From a virus: 26,141 nt of DNA. The notes beneath the pieces were generated by a model. The model was not told where the DNA came from. It saw only the letters and a list, made by a program, of their open reading frames with translations, and did not search any database. Shown one piece after another: positions 22,866 to 26,141 of the stretch; position 1 is the stretch's first letter, and each line of letters opens with the position of its first letter. Made by a program: the position numbers and the translations under genes. The stretch spans positions 1 through 26,141 of IMG/VR virus record IMGVR_UViG_3300027710_000117. One strand, 5' to 3'.

Positions 22866-23976
22866 TAATAAGCTCTGCCTTCTTGCCTGTGAAGTCTTCC
22901 CATCGCTTAACAATCACATCACAGAATCTTGGATCAAATTCCATAATAAATGATTGAATGCCGTTCTTTTCAGCAGCAATCAGAGTGCTGCCTGATCCAC
23001 CAAAGTAATCAGCAATTGTATTTGCTGACAGTTTAAATCGCTTAATAATCCACTCCATAAGCGCAACAGGCTTTTGTGTTGGATGTACTCGGTTTGTTTT
23101 TTCTGATGCTTGTGTAAATTGACGCACAACACTTCTAAAGTTTGCCCATGCCAATTCACAATCGGTTTGATCTGATTGACCGTTATTCTTATCCCATACT
23201 AACCAACATTCGCTGTCAGGTAATACTGAACAATAATAATTTGCGCCCCACCAAATATGCTTTGCTTCTGGATACAAACCATATATTAGATTAAATGCAT
23301 CTTTTGCTACGTCTGGCGTGTCATCACCAAGAATGTCAATCTTGTAATTTTTCTTTAAAACTGATGACTTGCTGACAGCATTCATTCCATAAGGAGGATC
23401 CGTGTGGACAAGATCAGGATACGTTCCCTGCATCAATTTATCTATGTCATCAATGAATGTGGAATCACCGCACATTAAACGATGGTTACCAAGTCTGTAT
23501 ATGTCACCTTTTTTGGTCTTTGGCTCTTCAGGTATTTCGGGTACAGAATCTTCGTCTGTCAAACCTTCAATTACCTCTGGATTTAATGCTTCAAGCTCAT
23601 CCAAGCTAAAGCCCGTAAGCCCAAGGTCATACCCTGCGTCTTTAAGGTCTGCCACCTCAAGCATCAGCATTTCATTGTCCCAACCAGCGTTTAACGCCAG
23701 TTTGTTGTCAGCAATGATGTATGCGCGTTTCTGGTTGTCATCCATGTGGCTAAGTTCGATGGTCGGCACTTCGCTTTCGCCTAGCTTTTGTGCAGCCAAC
23801 ACCCGCCCGTGACCAGCAATGATGCCGTTTTCCCCGTCAAGCAATACGGGGTTAGTCCAACCAAATTCCTTGATGGATGCCGCTATTTGGGCGACTTGGG
23901 CATCGTTGTGTGTGCGGCTGTTCCTTGCGTAAGGAATCAAGTCTGCTATTGGCTTGTATTGTATTTTCAGCTTCAT
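22846..23976 (-). CDS. ParB-domain DNA methyltransferase (DPPY type)
   Basis: The 376-residue protein joins two domains. Residues 1-95 are ParB/Srx-like (LIPYARNSRTHNDAQVAQIA; GIIAGHGRVLAAQKLG; NQKRAYIIADNKLAL). The methyltransferase follows, with the catalytic motif Asp-Pro-Pro-Tyr at 193-196 and the AdoMet-binding motif DYFGGSGST at 323-331 near the end. Catalytic motif before binding motif indicates the beta class of amino (N6-adenine or N4-cytosine) methyltransferases. No restriction partner is obvious, so it is an orphan enzyme likely protecting phage DNA or marking it. The target site cannot be read. It is ATGA-coupled to the gene upstream. Confidence 0.92.
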   Translation of the reverse strand: MKLKIQYKPIADLIPYARNSRTHNDAQVAQIAASIKEFGWTNPVLLDGENGIIAGHGRVLAAQKLGESEVPTIELSHMDDNQKRAYIIADNKLALNAGWDNEMLMLEVADLKDAGYDLGLTGFSLDELEALNPEVIEGLTDEDSVPEIPEEPKTKKGDIYRLGNHRLMCGDSTFIDDIDKLMQGTYPDLVHTDPPYGMNAVSKSSVLKKNYKIDILGDDTPDVAKDAFNLIYGLYPEAKHIWWGANYYCSVLPDSECWLVWDKNNGQSDQTDCELAWANFRSVVRQFTQASEKTNRVHPTQKPVALMEWIIKRFKLSANTIADYFGGSGSTLIAAEKNGIQSFIMEFDPRFCDVIVKRWEDFTGKKAELINADLPT

Positions 23977-24359
23977 TTTAAGAACCGTAGTTTGTAAAGT
24001 GTTGAGTCAATCAGTTGGGCAATCTCATCCACGCTGTTTTGCAGTTCGCTGTCTTGTGGAAACTTCTCTGATCTACGCAATGTAGCCACCTCATCTTTAA
24101 GGTAGGTTAAGTATTCAATGGGTTGTCCCGGCAAAACGTAATCAGCAGTGAAGTCGTGCAGCAAGCCGTACTTACCTTGGAATGCTTCAATAAAGTCATC
24201 CACAAGATCACCCACTTCAGTGTAGTAATCCTCTAACGCCTTATGTTCAGCGTAACTTTTGGTTGTCAGGTGCAAGATGTGCGCGTTTGTGACGCTATGC
24301 AGCAAGCACATAGTGAATTGCATTACAGGGTCAGATTGCTTTTCAACGCTGAATTTCAT
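23973..24359 (-). CDS. DUF5856-like, ferritin/Dps-like helical protein (128 aa)
   Basis: The protein begins MKFSVEKQSDPVMQFTMCLL and has 'HSVTNAHILHLTTKSYAEHK' followed by 'ALEDYYTEVGDLVDDFIEAFQGKYG'. The spacing of His, Glu and Tyr in these two helices resembles Dps/ferritin-like proteins and the phage family DUF5856. Four helices are predicted by eye with a short loop at about residue 75. Some expected metal ligands are not in classical Dps positions, so iron binding is uncertain. It is ATGA-linked on both sides. Function in phages is unknown to me. Confidence 0.7.
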   Translation of the reverse strand: MKFSVEKQSDPVMQFTMCLLHSVTNAHILHLTTKSYAEHKALEDYYTEVGDLVDDFIEAFQGKYGLLHDFTADYVLPGQPIEYLTYLKDEVATLRRSEKFPQDSELQNSVDEIAQLIDSTLYKLRFLK

Positions 24360-24679
24360 AGTTGTCCTTTAGGCACATTGTCAGGCCATAAGCCCAATGT
24401 TACCAGCTTGTCTACCGTTTTGATATGGCTTTTGTGCCACATTTCCTGACGTTCTTCCTTGCTTAAATTCTTGCCCTGATCCAGTTCAGCATGGCAAGCG
24501 TAGCAAAGCGAGGCAATCAAATTGTCACTTGCTTTAATGCCTCTGCCCTTGCCGCCACCCCAATTAGTGTGCGCTGCTACGACCGTCCCATCGTCTGCCC
24601 CACAGTTTTGGCATGGTATTTGCCTAGCGTTGCGTAACAGTGTTGGGCTTCTGACGTAATCGTGTTTAGGAAATCTCAT
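24356..24679 (-). CDS. YbcO-like HNH family protein (DUF1364-type, 107 aa)
   Basis: The protein has 'SPTLLRNARQIPCQNCGADD' then 'VVAAHTNWGGGKGRGIKASDN' and 'LIASLCYACHAELDQGKNLS'. Opening with 'lr..ar...C..C', then an 'aH.n' and finally 'C..CH..iD' matches E. coli prophage YbcO (DUF1364), a predicted HNH-fold nuclease with a zinc site formed by the CxxC and CxxCH cysteines. The role may be recombination or replication related. It overlaps the preceding gene by 14 bases and the next by 4 (ATGA). Confidence 0.85.
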   Translation of the reverse strand: MRFPKHDYVRSPTLLRNARQIPCQNCGADDGTVVAAHTNWGGGKGRGIKASDNLIASLCYACHAELDQGKNLSKEERQEMWHKSHIKTVDKLVTLGLWPDNVPKGQL

Positions 24680-24881
24680 GCTTGTTCAGTTCAGGCTTTG
24701 TCTTGGGATGCGCTCGGCTATGAATGCTGAACTGCTTATAAGCCACAATGTTTTCCTCTTTGGTTAGGTTTTCGTACACCTGTGGCTTCTTAGGTCGGTA
24801 ATGTATGTCTTGGACAAACATACTTGGCCTTGGGTTTTCTTTCCACAGAAACGGGGAAGTTGGGGGGCATTTGCATTTCAT
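24666..24881 (-). CDS. Hypothetical protein (71 aa)
   Basis: The ATG at 24881 forms an ATGA overlap with the stop of the 32-residue microprotein, which supports this start. A second candidate, ATG 24821 (MFVQDIHYRPKKPQVYENLT), has an AAGG site and would give 51 residues. The protein is basic and polar, with 'YRPKKPQVYENLTKEENIVA' and no recognisable domain. The N-terminal MKCKCPP adds two cysteines only if the longer start is used. Confidence 0.55.
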   Translation of the reverse strand: MKCKCPPTSPFLWKENPRPSMFVQDIHYRPKKPQVYENLTKEENIVAYKQFSIHSRAHPKTKPELNKHEIS

Positions 24882-24976
24882 TTGAATCTCACGCTAAAAG
24901 CATTGCATCGGGCGCATTTGTAAATTGGCTTGTCAGGGACTTCTATCCAGCGGTGTTGGCATTCAGTCATCGTCAT
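24878..24976 (-). CDS. Zinc-binding-type microprotein A (32 aa)
   Basis: This frame starts at ATG 24976 with GGGGGAG seven bases upstream and ends in a TGA that overlaps the next ATG. It starts inside the end of the preceding gene (14-base overlap). The product begins MTMTECQHRWIEVPDKPIYK and has Cys6-x-His8, then Cys21-x2-Cys24, a compact CxH...CxxC zinc site. It shares the pattern C-x-HRW...Y-x-C-x-R-C with the microprotein at 25127-25252, so the two look like paralogues. It is too short for most gene callers. Confidence 0.65.
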   Translation of the reverse strand: MTMTECQHRWIEVPDKPIYKCARCNAFSVRFK

Positions 24977-25130
24977 CTGCGTTCTCCCCCGATTCGTTGA
25001 TAAGTTGCTGCTTCACAAGCTCCAACACCCCGATGACGGTTGCCATGTACAGCGTCTCGTCATACTTGTGAATGACTTCAAGCAGGTCATTGACCAGACC
25101 ATCTGCCAGTTTTCCTTGGTTAAAGTTCAT
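24963..25130 (-). CDS. Small hypothetical protein (55 aa)
   Basis: The start is ATG 25130 (MNFNQGKLADGLVNDLLEVI) with a strong AAGGAG six bases upstream. The ATG at 25247 would overlap microprotein B along its whole length and is rejected. The product is helical and ends with an acidic tail (ESGENADDDD). No family recognised. It sits between the two microproteins and overlaps both. Confidence 0.68.
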   Translation of the reverse strand: MNFNQGKLADGLVNDLLEVIHKYDETLYMATVIGVLELVKQQLINESGENADDDD

Positions 25131-25252
25131 GTCTTCTCCTTGAGTAATGTGCCGATGATCTTGCTGCACCGGGTGCATTGGTACAGGTAGTGCGTGGGTA
25201 TGCGGTACTTGATGCCGAAATTGCTCGGCTCCCAGCGGTGAAAACATTTCAT
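25127..25252 (-). CDS. Zinc-binding-type microprotein B (41 aa)
   Basis: The frame runs from ATG 25252, which forms ATGA with the stop of the HNH-AP2 gene, to a TGA that forms ATGA with the ATG at 25130. The product begins MKCFHRWEPSNFGIKYRIPT and has Cys3-x-His5 and Cys26-x2-Cys29 (YQCTRCSKI). It resembles microprotein A at 24878-24976 in both motif and spacing style, with a longer middle loop. The tight coupling on both ends and the paralogue make a real gene likely. Function unknown; zinc binding is inferred. Confidence 0.7.
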   Translation of the reverse strand: MKCFHRWEPSNFGIKYRIPTHYLYQCTRCSKIIGTLLKEKT

Positions 25253-25719
25253 GTAAAACCTCGTGGTGTTGGTTGAAACTGGTGGTGAATTTCTTTTGCC
25301 TTCAGGTATGCGGCGACTGCATCCTGTTTTGACTCAAAATAACCAAGATGCAGCCGCCTATCTCTGACCCTAATTCGAGCTTGCCACTTATTTTTTTCTT
25401 TGTGCAAATGCACCCCAAAGGATGTGTGATTTTGAGAATTCTCAAAATTTGTCGCTAGCCTCAAATTGGCAATTCTGTTGTCGTTTTTTACGCCATTTAT
25501 GTGGTCAACCTGATTGGAGGGTGGTGCGCCATAAACATACAACCAAGCAAGCCTGTGGGCCTTGTATGTTTTTCTGTCGATGCAAATATTTGTGTATCCG
25601 TTTGACGCTGTAGCTCCCGCAACATCTCCAGCCTTGGCCGTTCCTTTGTTTAATAACCAAAAAAACAAACCAGTGTCCGGTTCGTAGCTCAACAAAAGTT
25701 TCAACTGATCTCTAGTCAT
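25249..25719 (-). CDS. HNH homing-type endonuclease with AP2 DNA-binding domain
   Basis: The 156-residue protein has an HNH_3-type core: 'YKAHRLAWLYVYG' (His55) then 'NQVDHINGVKNDNRIANLRL' (His73, Asn79, Asn81 region). A C-terminal AP2/ERF-type domain spans about residues 105-142 (KNKWQARIRVRDRRLHLGYF). This pair is typical of mobile phage nucleases. It is linked by ATGA overlaps to both neighbours, so either the insertion is old or the gene brought its own coupled start and stop. Confidence 0.9.
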   Translation of the reverse strand: MTRDQLKLLLSYEPDTGLFFWLLNKGTAKAGDVAGATASNGYTNICIDRKTYKAHRLAWLYVYGAPPSNQVDHINGVKNDNRIANLRLATNFENSQNHTSFGVHLHKEKNKWQARIRVRDRRLHLGYFESKQDAVAAYLKAKEIHHQFQPTPRGFT

Positions 25720-26009
25720 GTGTTGCTCCTTGCTCGAATGGCGGCGGCACAGTCATAACCATCACCCATCCCGCCAATTTCAATCATGCAAACCATCGCA
25801 CACGCCTCACGCTCGGCCTCAACAGCTTCACGCATAGCCACGCAAGCAACCTTTGTGCAAGTAGGGCCACATGAGTGAACGTCCCACTTGTATTTCTCAC
25901 GCTCGTCAGCACGGACAAGCTCGGCAAGTCGCTCAATTATTTCGTCATGCCACGCAAGCTCACCTTCAGTGAACCCTGCTTCTTTTGCCATTTCAATTAC
26001 GGTCTTCAT
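25716..26009 (-). CDS. Small phage protein with EREACA motif (97 aa)
   Basis: It begins MKTVIEMAKEAGFTEGELAW and has 'IIERLAELVRADEREKYKWD', an internal Cys cluster (SCGPTCTKVAC) and the C-terminal 'EAEREACAMVCMIEIGG...CAAAIRAR' arrangement. The 'ErEaCA..ce......aa.aIraR' ending is widespread in small phage proteins of unknown function. The start has AGGAG upstream and overlaps the truncated gene's stop (ATGA). Confidence 0.75.
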   Translation of the reverse strand: MKTVIEMAKEAGFTEGELAWHDEIIERLAELVRADEREKYKWDVHSCGPTCTKVACVAMREAVEAEREACAMVCMIEIGGMGDGYDCAAAIRARSNT

Positions 26010-26141
26010 TTTTGCTCCTTGATTGCATAGTCGTGGAATATCGCCCCCTTGCTTGCGTCACCAACCTTGCAGGACTTGACCCAGACGTTCTTGCCTGTTT
26101 TTAGCCTTCTCAGGTGGCCTCTGCGCTCATGCAGTCGGGGT
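26006..26141 (-). CDS. Phage protein, 5' end cut by window edge
   Basis: The frame is open from the right edge and ends in a TGA that overlaps the next ATG at 26009. The visible C-terminus reads ...RLHERRGHLRRLKTGKNVWV..., then KSCKVGDASKGAIFHDYAIK. The 'RRGHlRrl..Gk.vWV..c.vGd...G.i..dY.v' pattern is a familiar C-terminal motif of conserved phage proteins of unknown function. The N-terminal part is outside the window. Confidence 0.75.
   Translation of the reverse strand, partial: PRLHERRGHLRRLKTGKNVWVKSCKVGDASKGAIFHDYAIKEQK

Noticed and set aside
22437-25719. Defence island or restriction-modification system
   Set aside because: There is a methyltransferase and several HNH proteins, but each HNH fits a homing, YbcO-like or terminase-linked type and no restriction or specificity subunit is visible.
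1-26141. tRNA genes, attachment sites or integrase
   Set aside because: I saw no cloverleaf-like segment, recombinase motif or candidate att repeat in the window, although I could not run a dedicated search.

Overview
The window is a 26 kb stretch of a tailed bacteriophage or prophage (Caudoviricetes, HK97-type head, long non-contractile siphovirus-like tail). Every supported gene is on the minus strand, so the map reads from right (26141) to left (1). Genes are packed tightly, mostly with ATGA or TAATG start/stop overlaps, and both ends of the window cut through a gene. The host cannot be fixed from the sequence. Moderate GC and ordinary Shine-Dalgarno sites fit a Gram-negative, perhaps freshwater, bacterium, but that is a guess. 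No integrase, repressor, polymerase, lysis gene or tRNA is visible, so lifestyle cannot be judged.

Right region (26141-22437), accessory/early-type operon: a truncated phage protein, a Cys-containing small protein, an HNH-AP2 homing-type nuclease, a 41-residue zinc-binding-type microprotein, a 55-residue protein, a second (32-residue) related microprotein, a 71-residue unknown, a YbcO-like HNH protein, a ferritin/Dps-like DUF5856-type protein, a ParB-domain DNA methyltransferase, and an HNH nuclease next to the terminase genes. Most are translationally coupled. A 134-base gap (22302-22436) then holds a plausible promoter for the late genes.

Middle region (22301-11889), packaging, head and connector: P27-type small terminase, large terminase, portal, a structured gap, S78-type prohead protease, major capsid protein 1 (with an N-terminal scaffold-like coiled coil), an intrinsic terminator, a GIY-YIG homing-type nuclease, a second and shorter capsid paralogue, three connector/completion proteins, two tandem paralogous tail-tube proteins and two small unknowns.

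Left region (11887-1), tail: an HK97 gp10-like protein, a tail assembly chaperone with a clear -1 frameshift site (GGGAAAC) that makes a 285-residue G-T type fusion, the tape measure protein, two tail-tip proteins, a GNAT acetyltransferase in the slot where an NlpC/P60 (lambda K-like) protein often lies, a large J-like tip protein ending in an S74 intramolecular chaperone domain, a small fibre-associated protein, a collagen-like/beta-roll tail fibre, and small downstream genes.

Most notable: both the capsid gene and the tail-tube gene are present as divergent paralogue pairs; an intact programmed frameshift; a 7-codon ORF ending Pro-Pro-stop in the leader of the fibre genes; three tiny cysteine-rich ORFs that a length cut-off would miss; and a structured, possibly promoter-bearing gap between portal and protease. 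No wholly new multi-gene system is demonstrable from sequence alone; the paired structural proteins are the strongest candidate for unusual biology.
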